Numbered from the stretch's first letter, positions 8,754-18,075 are shown. The stretch: DNA of 64,000 nucleotides from Candidatus Paraluminiphilus aquimaris (GCF_026230195.1 NZ_CP036501.1:372001-436000); one strand, 5' to 3'. Program-made: numbers and translations. The notes: generated from the sequence alone by a model not told the origin.

Positions 8754-10109
8754 CTATTTCTGCGACTGTAATCGAGAAAAATAATCTCGCGCTGCATCCA
8801 TTACCCTTGGAGCAAGAATGAGGGTGCTGACCATGGTCGGTAGCGCCATGAGGCCATAACTGCCTGAGATCAAGTTAAAGACCACATCGACACTGACGCT
8901 GGCACCAAAAATAACCGCTGAAATAAAAAACCAGCGAAAATAAGGCTGCCATTGTGCGCCCGCCAAGAACCCGAAACACTTCGCCCCAAAATACCAACCC
9001 GTAAACATCGTCGTCGTGCTTAATATCAAGGCAACAAAAGCTAAAGCCAAGAGCCCAGGCGTACCCATTTCGCTCTGAACCGCATTCGCCGTCAGCGTGA
9101 TGCCCGAGAGATTACCCGGCGACTGCCATTCTCCCGCCAAGAGAATGACTAGCGCGGTGCAGGTACAAATAAGTAGGGTGTCAAAAATAGGGCCTAGGGT
9201 GGCAACCATGCCTTCTCTGATGGGTTCGTTTGTCTTTGCCGCACCGTGAGCCATTACCTCTGTCCCAACGCCCGCCTCGTTGGAGAAAACGCCGCGGCTT
9301 ACGCCAATCAACATAATACCGACGAAGCCACCACCCACAGCGGAGGGATTAAAGGCCTCAGAGACAATCAGCCACAGTAAAGCCGGAACTTCCGTAATGT
9401 GCGTGAGCACCACATACAAAGTCATCGTCACATAAACCACCACCATCGCCGGAAGTGATCGCACCGCCACTTTCGCAACACGAGGCAGTCCACCGAATAT
9501 CACCACTCCAACTAACACCGCGAGGACAAGTCCTGTTGCAAGACCTGACCAAGCGGGGGGCGCACCATCAAATACAGTCTGTCCGACAAGCGCGGTCAAT
9601 TGATTCGCTTGGAACATGGGAAGTGTTCCAATCAAACCCGCAACGGAAAACAGCACGGCGAGTGGGTAGAATGATCGCGGTAGGGCTTCGCGGATGACGT
9701 ACATTGGGCCACCCTGCAAATTGCCTGCACTGTCCACACCTCGGTACATAACCCCTAGCGAGCAAGTAAAAAACTTCGTTGCAATGCCAACGATGGCAGA
9801 GATCCACATCCAGAAAACAGCGCCCGGCCCACCGGCTACGATTGCAAGGGCCACGCCCGCGATATTCCCCAAGCCCATCGTATTCGACAGCGCCGCGGCC
9901 AAAGCCTGAAAGTGTGACAACTCGCCCTCTTCATCGGGTGTGTCATAGCGCCCCGACATCACGGCAAACGCGTGGCCTAAGTAGCGATAAGGCATTGCCC
10001 GTGAAACGATCAAGAAGAAACCGCCGCCCCCTAAAAGAAGTGCCACCATGGGTAAACCCCAAACGGCATCAGCAAACGCAATGGACCAAGCTTCTAGGCG
10101 ATCAAACAT
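8754..10109 (-). CDS. Sodium:alanine/glycine symporter, AGCS family
   Basis: An inner-membrane Na+-coupled amino-acid importer. The 451-residue length is normal for AGCS proteins. Family signatures are visible: NTMGLGNIAGVA near residues 75-86, GGPGAVFWMW just after it, and FSNEAGVGTEVMAHG in the middle of the protein. About ten hydrophobic segments are evident. The ribosome-binding sequence GGAGTAAGAGA precedes the ATG. The 176 bases upstream contain no gene and should hold its promoter. The specific amino acid cannot be read from the sequence. Confidence 0.93.
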   Translation of the reverse strand: MFDRLEAWSIAFADAVWGLPMVALLLGGGGFFLIVSRAMPYRYLGHAFAVMSGRYDTPDEEGELSHFQALAAALSNTMGLGNIAGVALAIVAGGPGAVFWMWISAIVGIATKFFTCSLGVMYRGVDSAGNLQGGPMYVIREALPRSFYPLAVLFSVAGLIGTLPMFQANQLTALVGQTVFDGAPPAWSGLATGLVLAVLVGVVIFGGLPRVAKVAVRSLPAMVVVYVTMTLYVVLTHITEVPALLWLIVSEAFNPSAVGGGFVGIMLIGVSRGVFSNEAGVGTEVMAHGAAKTNEPIREGMVATLGPIFDTLLICTCTALVILLAGEWQSPGNLSGITLTANAVQSEMGTPGLLALAFVALILSTTTMFTGWYFGAKCFGFLAGAQWQPYFRWFFISAVIFGASVSVDVVFNLISGSYGLMALPTMVSTLILAPRVMDAARDYFSRLQSQK

Positions 10110-10285
10110 ATTTTCTCTTACTCCAATGAGGTTGGGTGATCAGTCGACAAACACGCACTGTGCGCAGAACGTTCCGGGGATTACGAGCAGCATCCAAAAC
10201 ACCACCTAAGCGTTGCAAAGAAGAACCGACAGAAGCCCTTTCACTGCCCTAGCCTAAGCGTATCGAAAGGTTGAAGACCCTACCA

Positions 10286-12331
10286 TCAGTTTGGTGCCAC
10301 GCCACTCCACGGGCCCTCGTAAAAGTCCCGCAAGACATAGAAGGCCTTTTTGCGGCGACCGTTCTCATCGATAAGACCTTTTCTATTTCGGTAGTCCTGA
10401 ACACCACCCAACGACCGAAGCATCGCCCGGAAGTCCTTAAGAATCCATGGGGTGATACCTTGAATCGCCTCACTGTTGGCAATCATTTTTACCTGAGCGC
10501 GGTAAACATTGGCTTGATAGTCCTCCGTCCAAACCCCTGCTCCACGGTTTCCTGCCTTCGCACCTGCACCGAATTCGGAGATAACGATGGGTTTGTCGAA
10601 GGCTGAACTGATCCTTATCTCAGGTATAAACGCCAACATTAGCTTGCGGATTGTGCGCTCGCTAACACCCGTTTGATCGGCTATGAAGCGCGAGTAATAC
10701 CAACCGAAATACTCGTTGTAACTGACCAAATCCACTAACTCACCCAGCGGATCCGTAATGACGAGATCAAAACCGCTTCCCACCACTGGCGCCTGCTCGC
10801 CAACTGACTCTAATACTTTTTCAAAGACCTTTTTCTCTCTTGCGCTCGGAACATCTGAGGTCAAACCGTAAGCCGCCAAGTGGGCTGTAACAAACTGCAA
10901 TTCGCGCCGCGTGTCGCCTAACAAGGCTGCGGATATGAGCCGCGTTCCATCCAGCTCGCGAGCGTCGGTAATCAGTCGCTCCAAAAACAACATTCTCGGC
11001 TTCGAATAGACAGTTTCATTGGCGACCGACCAGACAATAACACTCGCTCGATTCCAATCGCGCTGAATAAGCCTCGAGAGCTGATCTCTCGCAATACCCA
11101 GCGTGTCTGGATTCTCAAATGCAATATTCCAATATATGGGTATCTCTTCCCAAAGGAGTAAGCCCAACTCATCGGCGACCCGCGCCGCGTGCCGCGAGTA
11201 GGGGTAATGGGCCGCTCGAATAAAGTTGGCACCCAAGGCCTTTGCCTCGGTGAACAGGGTCATCATGTCTTGGTAGGAATAAGCGACGCCATCTCGACCA
11301 ATTGGCTCCTCGTGTGTCGAAATGCCTTTCAGTCGAATTGGCTGACCATTGAGCAAAATCCTCATGCCTTGGGTCTCGATTGTTCTAAATCCAATTCGAT
11401 CTGAAATCAGATCCTCACCCGCGGACACGTGGACGTCATAGAGAACTGGCGCTTCAGGAGACCAAGGGTTTATCTCAGCGTCAAAGGAGAAATGCGCCAT
11501 TGAGTCGCCGTCTACCGTGGCAATGTGCTTTGCCGCCGCGCCTGGAATCTCGATGGTAACCGGCGTTCCCTCGGGCATACCAAACGTGCGCACATGGCCA
11601 TTGATCCGACCCGCGGTTTCGGCCTGAGCTAATTGCGCATTTGTAATGTATGCCTCGGATGTCTCTATGAGTAACACATCCCGCGTCAGCCCCCCGTAAG
11701 GCCACCAATCAGTCCGGCCAGTGGGAATTGTCTCCGCGTTGAGTCTGTTATTCACGCTAATCACGAGGTCATTTTGATCGGCTTTTACATGCTCAGTCAC
11801 ATCGACGGAGAAAGGTACATACCCTCCTTTTTGCTGAACGATCGCTGACCCATTAAGAAATACAGTGGCTTCAAAATTGGTGGCACCAAACCAGAGGTGA
11901 TAGCGCTTATCGGGGACAATTTCGACATCAAAAAAACGCTGATACCAAACCATGTCCCGGTAAAATAGAAGTTCATCAACCTGCGTATTAAAGTCACCCG
12001 GCACCCGTATGTCGGCTGCAGAGGGGTAGCTGTACTCGAGGAGCTGATAGTCATTTTCGGGGACCCTTGTTGTCGCCCACCCACCAAACAGACTGCCAGG
12101 GGTTCCAACCTGCATTGGATCCACCAATATTTTCCAGCTGCCGTTGAGACTTTGAGCCTTCCGAGAATCAATCCAACCCAGAAGGTGTTCACTAGGGGCT
12201 GCCGCACTAAGCGCTGCGACCGCAAAAGGTGATTCATCCTCAGTCGCATTTCCGAAGAGCGGCAGCAGATAACTAACACCGGCGATCCACACAAAAAATA
12301 ACAGTTGCTTTCGCCCTATTCTCTTCACCAC
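10286..12331 (-). CDS. Glycoside hydrolase family 2, beta-glucuronidase-like, exported
   Basis: An exported retaining beta-glycosidase. Domain order is signal peptide, sugar-binding jelly roll (about 55-230), immunoglobulin-like sandwich (230-325) and TIM barrel (325-680). The acid/base is E439 (WSVANE) and the nucleophile is E586 (VISEFG). NEYFGWY near 539-545 and the N649-x-K651 pair in RNRKG match positions that bind the glucuronate carboxylate in E. coli GusA, so uronoside specificity is likely but unproven. The start is a GTG at 12331, chosen because GAGGGG lies six bases before it and the following residues form a signal peptide. A TTG further upstream has no such site. A tandem 14-bp repeat lies just upstream. 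Confidence 0.88.
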   Translation of the reverse strand: MVKRIGRKQLLFFVWIAGVSYLLPLFGNATEDESPFAVAALSAAAPSEHLLGWIDSRKAQSLNGSWKILVDPMQVGTPGSLFGGWATTRVPENDYQLLEYSYPSAADIRVPGDFNTQVDELLFYRDMVWYQRFFDVEIVPDKRYHLWFGATNFEATVFLNGSAIVQQKGGYVPFSVDVTEHVKADQNDLVISVNNRLNAETIPTGRTDWWPYGGLTRDVLLIETSEAYITNAQLAQAETAGRINGHVRTFGMPEGTPVTIEIPGAAAKHIATVDGDSMAHFSFDAEINPWSPEAPVLYDVHVSAGEDLISDRIGFRTIETQGMRILLNGQPIRLKGISTHEEPIGRDGVAYSYQDMMTLFTEAKALGANFIRAAHYPYSRHAARVADELGLLLWEEIPIYWNIAFENPDTLGIARDQLSRLIQRDWNRASVIVWSVANETVYSKPRMLFLERLITDARELDGTRLISAALLGDTRRELQFVTAHLAAYGLTSDVPSAREKKVFEKVLESVGEQAPVVGSGFDLVITDPLGELVDLVSYNEYFGWYYSRFIADQTGVSERTIRKLMLAFIPEIRISSAFDKPIVISEFGAGAKAGNRGAGVWTEDYQANVYRAQVKMIANSEAIQGITPWILKDFRAMLRSLGGVQDYRNRKGLIDENGRRKKAFYVLRDFYEGPWSGVAPN

Positions 12332-12351
12332 GGAACGCCCCTCGTTGCTTA

Positions 12352-12379
12352 AATGCTCAAAAAACAATGCTCAAAAAAC
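12352..12379. repeat. Perfect tandem duplication of a 14-bp unit
   Basis: The unit AATGCTCAAAAAAC occurs twice head to tail (12352-12365 and 12366-12379) with no mismatch. It starts 21 bases upstream of the GTG start of the GH2 gene, so it lies in the leader or core promoter of that gene. It could be a recent slippage duplication or a paired binding site. Confidence 0.9.
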
Positions 12380-12442
12380 ACCGGCACAGTGTTACACCGC
12401 CACACCGCACCTTAACTGAGGATTCTTATCCCCTTGATCCCC

Positions 12443-12464
12443 GGGAAATAGATTCCTATTTCCC
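12443..12464. promoter_or_regulatory. Perfect 9-bp inverted repeat between GH2 and SDR genes
   Basis: GGGAAATAG and CTATTTCCC are exact reverse complements separated by ATTC. The repeat lies in the divergent promoter region between the GH2 gene and the SDR gene, about 60 bases before the SDR start. No T-run follows on either strand, so an operator is more likely than a terminator. The binding protein is unknown. Confidence 0.45.
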
Positions 12465-12524
12465 CCTCTCACAAACCGGTGCAAGATAAGACTGAGACCC
12501 ATAATAAAACTAGAGAGCGATAAC

Positions 12525-13298
12525 ATGACAGACCTCGCGCACAAACCTTTCCTCAAAAAAGTTGCCCTCATTTCAGGTGGTGCCTCCGGCATAGGCCTTG
12601 CGACCGCAAAACGGCTGATCGCCGGCGGTGCAACAGTTTGGATTACTGACATCCAAGACGCTTTGGGCGAGCGGATCGCAGAGGAAATTGGCGCAACCTA
12701 TGTACACCTTGACGTTGTCAATGAGGCGGAATGGATATCAGTTATTGAGCTCATCGCCAGCCAGGGACAGGGGCTGCACTACGTGATGAACAACGCGGGC
12801 ATAGCCTCGAGCGGTAATCTGGAAACCGAGACCGTCGAGGGCTTCATGCAAACGATCAACATCAACCTCCTTGGTGTGTTTTTGGGATGTAAGGTTTGTG
12901 CCCCGCTGATGGCTGTCTCAGGGGGAGGTGCCATCGTCAACGTATCCTCAATCTACGGAATGGTTTCATCGCCTAAAGTACTTGCCTATTCAGCGTCCAA
13001 AGGTGGAGTGAGGGCCATGACCAAGTCAATGGCGCTCGATCTTGCGGATCGAGAGACTGGCGTCCGCGTGAACTCAATCCATCCGGGATTTGCCGATACG
13101 CCACTCGTTGAAAACGCAATCGCCGCGCTGGAGCCCGAGGAGGGCGAACAGTTCTCAGCTCAAATTGCAGAGCGTGCCAAACTAGGGCTTGCGGACCCTG
13201 ACCAAATCGCGGCGGCAGCCGTGTTCTTGTTCTCAGACGACAGCTCATTTATGACGGGCTCAGAGCTTGTTGTCGACGGTGGCTATACCGCCAGTTAA
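12525..13298 (+). CDS. Short-chain dehydrogenase/reductase (classical SDR)
   Basis: A cytoplasmic NAD(P)-dependent alcohol/ketone oxidoreductase of 257 residues. The cofactor motif GGASGIG is at 18-24, and D42 at the end of the second strand favours NAD. NNAG is at 89-92. The catalytic serine is S141 or S142, with Y155 and K159 (YSASK). The C-terminus MTGSELVVDGGYT is typical of the hydroxysteroid/cyclohexadienol dehydrogenase-like branch. AGAGAG precedes the ATG. It is divergent from the GH2 enzyme. The substrate is unknown. Confidence 0.9.
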   Translation: MTDLAHKPFLKKVALISGGASGIGLATAKRLIAGGATVWITDIQDALGERIAEEIGATYVHLDVVNEAEWISVIELIASQGQGLHYVMNNAGIASSGNLETETVEGFMQTININLLGVFLGCKVCAPLMAVSGGGAIVNVSSIYGMVSSPKVLAYSASKGGVRAMTKSMALDLADRETGVRVNSIHPGFADTPLVENAIAALEPEEGEQFSAQIAERAKLGLADPDQIAAAAVFLFSDDSSFMTGSELVVDGGYTAS

Positions 13299-13454
13299 AG
13301 CGTCGACAGCAAGCTGTTTCTGTTAAAGGGTGGGTTTTGCTCAGTGAAGCCGTGTTCCATTAGCACTCACTTTCAACCTTGGCATTTCTAAAAAACTGCT
13401 TTTTTTAGCGTAAATCCAAAGTAGTATGCGCGCTGGCTACGTTAAGGCACCCCG

Positions 13455-14363
13455 ATGCATAAGATCATTTTCTCAATCTTTCTCGCCCTGCTCGCGACAT
13501 CAGTGCAGGCCGATTATTCCCGGCTTTATTTTGACCACATGCCAGCGAGCTCTGCCGAATCGGGGGACTCCGAGATCGCTTATCGAGTTTTTAATCGCGG
13601 CGCCGATAACCCAAAGCTACTCCTCATCATGGGGTTGGGTGGCGCCGGGGCTGCCTGGGGTGATGCCTTCATTCAGGCACTGGAGTTCGAAGGTTTCGAA
13701 GTCATTGTTATCGACAACCGGGACACAGGCGGGTCAGAAATGTTCACGGATTGGGGGAAGCCCACTCTGTGGTGGCAACTGCTCAAATATGAGCTTGGCT
13801 TTTCAGTTGATGCTCCCTACACCTTGAGCGACATGGCCGCAGACAGTCTCGCCGTCCTCAATACAATAGGGTACGAGCGTGTCCACGTCATGGGGGTTTC
13901 TATGGGCGGGATGATTGCACAAGTACTCGCGGCCCAACACCCAGAGCGCGTAGAGAGCCTGACGTCGATCATGTCGACAACCTTTGCGCCCCATCTGCCG
14001 CCACCAACATCAGTGGCTGAGGGAAATCTTCGGTCTCTCGCCGACGGTGATGCCGAGGCTTCCCGGGAAGATGCGATGCGAAACCGCGGCTTTTATCCAG
14101 AGTCGATGGAGCGTCATCTGATGGCTGTTTTCGCAAGTGGCGATCGAACAAAGCAAGTTCAGACCATTCGCAAACCGACCCTCGTCATTCATGGCTCTGA
14201 AGATCCGCTCATTCCACCCGAGCACGGTGTGCACACAGCTGAGCAAATCGAGGGGGCTGAATTTGTACTGATTGAAGGAATGGGACATAACCTCCCTGAA
14301 AGCTTCCACCCACAGGTCATTGGGCTTATGTCCGAGCACATAAATAAGGTGCATTCGCCCTAA
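13455..14363 (+). CDS. Exported alpha/beta-hydrolase
   Basis: A 302-residue hydrolase with a clear signal peptide (HKIIFSIFLALLATSVQA, cleavage near residue 19), so it acts in the periplasm or outside the cell. The nucleophile elbow is GVSMGG with S149. The acid is in HGSEDPLIP and the histidine in GMGHNLPE near the C-terminus. LLIMGLGGAG around residues 56-65 forms the oxyanion loop. The fold resembles haloalkane-dehalogenase/lactonase-like esterases, but no halide-binding residues were identified. AAGG precedes the ATG by seven bases. Confidence 0.84.
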   Translation: MHKIIFSIFLALLATSVQADYSRLYFDHMPASSAESGDSEIAYRVFNRGADNPKLLLIMGLGGAGAAWGDAFIQALEFEGFEVIVIDNRDTGGSEMFTDWGKPTLWWQLLKYELGFSVDAPYTLSDMAADSLAVLNTIGYERVHVMGVSMGGMIAQVLAAQHPERVESLTSIMSTTFAPHLPPPTSVAEGNLRSLADGDAEASREDAMRNRGFYPESMERHLMAVFASGDRTKQVQTIRKPTLVIHGSEDPLIPPEHGVHTAEQIEGAEFVLIEGMGHNLPESFHPQVIGLMSEHINKVHSP

Positions 14364-14483
14364 GCACCTGCTCATAAGGTTATGCTCCCAATATAGAGAG
14401 GTCTGTGCGACATACGGGCTGTGCAATAGCGCCGTATGCAACAGCTCCCCATTGAGAAGCCATAATGTGACCAAGGGCCCCGT

Positions 14484-14996
14484 ATGAAACACCTTAAAAT
14501 GCGCAACCAATCAGCCAAATCACGCTTTATCTTATGCTGCGCCCTCTTGATGCCGCTCCTGGTATTCGCCGGCCAAAGCGTGTCTCACGAGAGCGCTAAG
14601 GGAAATCTCGACGCCCTCATTGACGGCCTTCACAGAGACGCACATGAGGGAAATTTCGACACCTATTTTGCGCGCTACACCCAAGACGCAGTCTTTATGG
14701 GGACGGATAAGAGCGAGCGCTGGAGAATCGATGCCTTCAAGGCTTATGCCGCGCCGGCCTTTGCCGACGGTCATGGGTGGACCTATTCGGTGATCGAGCG
14801 AAACTGGGAAGGTGAGGATGATACGCGGTGGTTCGATGAAATTTTATTCAATGAGAAATTGGGGCACTGCCGAGGCACAGGAGTTGTCGAACAAATCGAC
14901 GGTGAGTGGAAGATTGCTCATTACTCACTAACGCTTTTGATCCCAAATGACATTGCCGAGGCTGTCGGTAAGCAGTCTCAGCGTGCAGACAATTGA
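14484..14996 (+). CDS. Secreted SnoaL/NTF2-like protein
   Basis: A 170-residue protein with an N-terminal signal (RFILCCALLMPLLVFAG). It is followed by an NTF2-like domain of the SnoaL/DUF4440 type: a helix ending FDTYFARYTQDAVFMGTD, then strands with RWFDEILFNEK and GTGVVEQIDGEWKIAHYSL. Such domains form open cone-shaped pockets and serve as ligand binders or simple cyclases. No catalytic residue can be named. AAGGG precedes the ATG at 14484. A second ATG five codons later is possible. The 120 bases upstream contain a 7-bp inverted repeat (14411-14417 with 14432-14438) of unknown meaning. Confidence 0.72.
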   Translation: MKHLKMRNQSAKSRFILCCALLMPLLVFAGQSVSHESAKGNLDALIDGLHRDAHEGNFDTYFARYTQDAVFMGTDKSERWRIDAFKAYAAPAFADGHGWTYSVIERNWEGEDDTRWFDEILFNEKLGHCRGTGVVEQIDGEWKIAHYSLTLLIPNDIAEAVGKQSQRADN

Positions 14997-15042
14997 AGCA
15001 TCTGAGCGCCGGGAGTACTGACCGATATCGGAGTCTCAGACC

Positions 15043-15567
15043 GTGAGCAAACGAGCCCAGCAAGGACGCATCAACGTCATCATGCAAACCCTAGCGTGGC
15101 TGAGCTTCATGGTGTTGGGCGTGCTTTTTTTCGGCGATCAACTTGAAGCGCAGTACAACCCTAACCGCAGTGTTGAAACACGCCAAAACGCTGATACCAC
15201 CGAAGTTCGCCTTCGGCGAAACAGGCTAGGCCATTACGTTACGGCAGGCACCATTAACGACCGTCCTGTCACCTTCTTGCTTGATACGGGTGCCACAGGT
15301 GTCGCCATAGGCACAGCGGTGGCCAATGAGCTCGGTTTGAAAAGAGGCCGACGCATCGCCACGCGAACGGCAAATGGGATAGCCGCCTCTTATTTAACAA
15401 CGCTCGATACCGTAAGCGTAGGCGGCATCTCGGTGCGAAACGTCGATGCAACGATTGCGCCGGGGCTGAGGGGGGAAGAAATCCTACTTGGGATGAGCTT
15501 CCTCAAAAACATCGAGTTTGCGCAGCGCGGTGACACCTTAATTCTGCGCCAGTATTCAACTCGCTAG
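15043..15567 (+). CDS. Retropepsin-like aspartic protease, membrane-anchored (TIGR02281 type)
   Basis: A 174-residue clan AA aspartic peptidase. One transmembrane helix (about residues 13-31) precedes the protease domain, which carries the catalytic motif LLDTGAT with D81 and a later LLGMSFLKN flap-end motif. A single-lobed protein of this type must dimerise to form the active site. Characterised relatives in alphaproteobacteria and gammaproteobacteria are periplasmic-facing, with few known targets. The start is GTG with GGAG about nine bases upstream. Convergent with the siderophore receptor gene. Confidence 0.85.
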   Translation: MSKRAQQGRINVIMQTLAWLSFMVLGVLFFGDQLEAQYNPNRSVETRQNADTTEVRLRRNRLGHYVTAGTINDRPVTFLLDTGATGVAIGTAVANELGLKRGRRIATRTANGIAASYLTTLDTVSVGGISVRNVDATIAPGLRGEEILLGMSFLKNIEFAQRGDTLILRQYSTR

Positions 15568-15623
15568 CATCATGAACACCGCCAAAGCTTTAGCGTTTTC
15601 GCTTTTTAAACCAGCACGTTGGA

Positions 15624-15650
15624 AACAAAAACGCCCCAGTAAGGGGCGTT
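15624..15650 (-). terminator. Intrinsic terminator of the siderophore receptor gene
   Basis: AACGCCCC (15630-15637) and GGGGCGTT (15643-15650) form a perfect 8-bp stem with a 5-base loop. Read on the minus strand it is followed by TTTTGTTT. It lies 24 bases after the stop of the receptor gene. Confidence 0.85.
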
Positions 15651-15673
15651 AGTTTGCCTGCACTGAGGGACTG

Positions 15674-17788
15674 TCAGAACTGCATATTCACGGCGAGGCG
15701 AACGTTCAGCGGCGCGCCCACAGTTGCTTGATGGGTGCTGTGCGCATTTGGGAAATAAAGCTCATCCGTTAAATTTTCAACATTAAGCTGTAATGTTGTG
15801 GCATCCGATAGTCGATACGAAACAGACGCGTCAACCCGTGTGTAACTCGGTAGCACTGCCGAATTGCTGTTATTGATAAAGCTCTCACTTTGATGTGTCA
15901 GTCCAACCCCTACTTTGAGGTCACTGGAGAGTGAGAATTGATTCCACAGAGAGAACATTGAATCGGGGAGCTCTCTGGGCGTAAGTCCCGTCTTACCAGA
16001 GCGTTTAACCTGCTCGCCGTCGAGTGCGCTGTAGGCGGCTGAAACGCTCCAAATCTCGGTAACCTTTCCCTGAACCTGAATTTCAAACCCTTCAATTTCT
16101 GATTCGATGACGTCCAAGGTCGCTGGGTCATTGTCAGCCACCTGGGGCGAGCGCTGCTCGATCTCAAAGGCAGCCGCTGTCAGACTCAGTCCGGAGGCGA
16201 AGTCATACTTGAATCCCACCTCGCGATTGCTAAATGTATTAGGAGCCAACTTATCGTTGTTGCCGTTAATATTCGCAAATTGCTCACCACTACGAGGCAA
16301 AAATGATTCGCTGTAGCTCGCATAAATTGAAATGTTTTCTTGGGGTTTATAAACAACACCAAAGCGGGGCGAAACTTCACTGTCTTTCCTGGATCGCGAA
16401 TCCTCTGCCACCCGGTTCAACACATTGATATCAAAACTGTCGTAACGCAGACCCGCAACAAGACGAAATGCGTCAGACAGTTCCATTTCGTCCTGGATGT
16501 AAAATGAGGTGACATCAATTTCGACTTCTGTGTGGTCATTCACGTCAACGCCAAAGTCATTTGTCGCCATAACACCCAACGCGTTGACACCCACACCGCC
16601 ACGAATACCTAAATTACGTGATATCGAGAAGGTTTCGTTGTCATCTTGGGTGGTATCCCAAAAGGTGTTGTAACGGTCTTGATCGCTTGAGGTGGAAATA
16701 GACTCAACCCCAGAGAGAATGGTGTGTCCCACGTTACCCAATCGCGCTTCTTTCACGATATTGGCTGATAAGATTGTATTTTTGCGCTGCGTGGTATCCA
16801 CGTAGCCATCTAACGTCACCTCATCAGGCGCGCCTTCCTGATCGTAACCAGACGCATAAAAATTCTGGTAGAGCTTGTCATAGTCACCGTAGAACGCCGA
16901 AGCATTGAGTTTGAGCGTATCGCTAAAAGTGTGCTGTAACGCCGCGCGCCAAAGATGCGCCTCTAACTCTGTCGTATTCACTTTTGGATCGCCAAACACC
17001 ACATCTTCTAACGCCTCAACAGGGCGTCCATTTGCACCGGTGGGAATGCCCCGATCGATGAATCGTTGATGATCAACGTACTCATAAGACAGGTCGACTT
17101 TACTGTCACCTGACTCAATACGGAGCGTTGGGTTGAAGCCTCGGCGGTCACCCTCATAAAAGTCTCGATGGTTATTGAGTTCCTCCACCATGGCGTTCAC
17201 GCGAAAAGCCATTGTGTCGGTTAAGCTGACATTGTGATCTATCTGTCCGCCGACCTCTCCAAAGCTATCAATGCTCATTTGCGCCTGGGTAAAGGCATCA
17301 TCAACAACGGCTTTCTTGGTCACCCGGTTGAGTACACCGCCTGTTCCGCCTCGGCCAAACAAGAGTGCATTAGGACCGCGAAGAACCTCGACCTGCTCCA
17401 AGTTATAGAGCGGACGATAATATTGGACATCGTCTCGCATGCCATCGATGTAAAAATCGGCCGTCGATCGCACACCACGGAAAACAACCGCATCCCGGTG
17501 ACCTTCACCTTGAGACGATGTCACACCGGGCATATAGGCAATCACCTCACCGATGCTGTTGAAACCGCGCTCTCGGATATCGGCAGCCGACATGAGACTA
17601 AGACTCTGGGGGACATCCAATATTGGTGTGGGCGTCTTTAGGGCATTGACGGTATCTGTATACAAGAACTGACCCGCGACGATCACCTCTTCCATTGAAT
17701 TGGGTTCGCTCTCTGGGGTCACCTGAGAGAACGTGGTGGTGGAGGCAGACATCAAAACAGCCGCAGCCAAGGGTCGAAGATAAAACAT
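15674..17788 (-). CDS. TonB-dependent siderophore receptor
   Basis: An outer-membrane receptor for a ferric siderophore, probably of the catecholate or hydroxamate FhuA/Fiu-like group. The 704 residues comprise a signal peptide (about 1-22), a TonB-box-like EEVIVAG, a plug domain with DVPQSLSLMSAADIRERG and the RGVRS/DGMRDD/LEQVEVLRGPNALLFGRGG signatures, and a 22-strand barrel ending in the aromatic C-terminus VNMQF. A Fur-box-like sequence lies about 30 bases before the start and an intrinsic terminator follows the stop, so it appears to be a single iron-repressed unit. The siderophore cannot be named. Confidence 0.93.
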   Translation of the reverse strand: MFYLRPLAAAVLMSASTTTFSQVTPESEPNSMEEVIVAGQFLYTDTVNALKTPTPILDVPQSLSLMSAADIRERGFNSIGEVIAYMPGVTSSQGEGHRDAVVFRGVRSTADFYIDGMRDDVQYYRPLYNLEQVEVLRGPNALLFGRGGTGGVLNRVTKKAVVDDAFTQAQMSIDSFGEVGGQIDHNVSLTDTMAFRVNAMVEELNNHRDFYEGDRRGFNPTLRIESGDSKVDLSYEYVDHQRFIDRGIPTGANGRPVEALEDVVFGDPKVNTTELEAHLWRAALQHTFSDTLKLNASAFYGDYDKLYQNFYASGYDQEGAPDEVTLDGYVDTTQRKNTILSANIVKEARLGNVGHTILSGVESISTSSDQDRYNTFWDTTQDDNETFSISRNLGIRGGVGVNALGVMATNDFGVDVNDHTEVEIDVTSFYIQDEMELSDAFRLVAGLRYDSFDINVLNRVAEDSRSRKDSEVSPRFGVVYKPQENISIYASYSESFLPRSGEQFANINGNNDKLAPNTFSNREVGFKYDFASGLSLTAAAFEIEQRSPQVADNDPATLDVIESEIEGFEIQVQGKVTEIWSVSAAYSALDGEQVKRSGKTGLTPRELPDSMFSLWNQFSLSSDLKVGVGLTHQSESFINNSNSAVLPSYTRVDASVSYRLSDATTLQLNVENLTDELYFPNAHSTHQATVGAPLNVRLAVNMQF

Positions 17789-17816
17789 AGAGGGACCTAA
17801 AATACTTAAGATGAGT

Positions 17817-17835
17817 AATGTTAATCATTCTCATT
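17817..17835. promoter_or_regulatory. Fur-box-like operator
   Basis: On the minus strand the 19 bases read AATGAGAATGATTAACATT, close to the Fur consensus built from GATAAT hexamers with a central inverted repeat. It lies 29 bases upstream of the siderophore receptor start, where Fur would block transcription. The match was judged by eye without a scored matrix. Confidence 0.72.
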
Positions 17836-17909
17836 TGCATTTGCAACATTACTTCGTATTTTTTTGGCTCGTCGTAGCATTTTTACCTATTCACTGGACT
17901 GCACGGAGC

Positions 17910-17935
17910 AAAACAGAGGCCGCCACGGGCCTCTG
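17910..17935 (-). terminator. Intrinsic terminator of the lipoprotein gene
   Basis: CAGAGGCC (17914-17921) and GGCCTCTG (17928-17935) form a perfect 8-bp stem with a 6-base loop. On the minus strand the stem is followed by TTTTG. It lies about 140 bases after the stop of the small lipoprotein gene and before the Fur-box region of the receptor, insulating the two. Confidence 0.65.
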
Positions 17936-18075
17936 GAAGAAGTCTTACCGCAGAAAAGATAGAAGCTCTCGACTACCGGAGCTCAAGGAAGCGCCCTAAT
18001 TCAAAAAGCGCGAAGGACAGACAGGGGACAAAGCACAAGTCGCCTAACGCGATGCCTCTCACGCAGGCTATTTAT

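Noticed and set aside
14010-14510. 166-codon open frame on the minus strand
   Set aside because: It is antisense to the exported hydrolase gene and overlaps the SnoaL-like gene start. No recognisable domain.
17811-17999. Histidine-rich 62-codon frame with one hydrophobic stretch beside the Fur box
   Set aside because: Tempting as a small metal-binding membrane protein, but it has no ribosome-binding site, its first codons are the Fur box itself and its end runs through the intrinsic terminator hairpin at 17910-17935.
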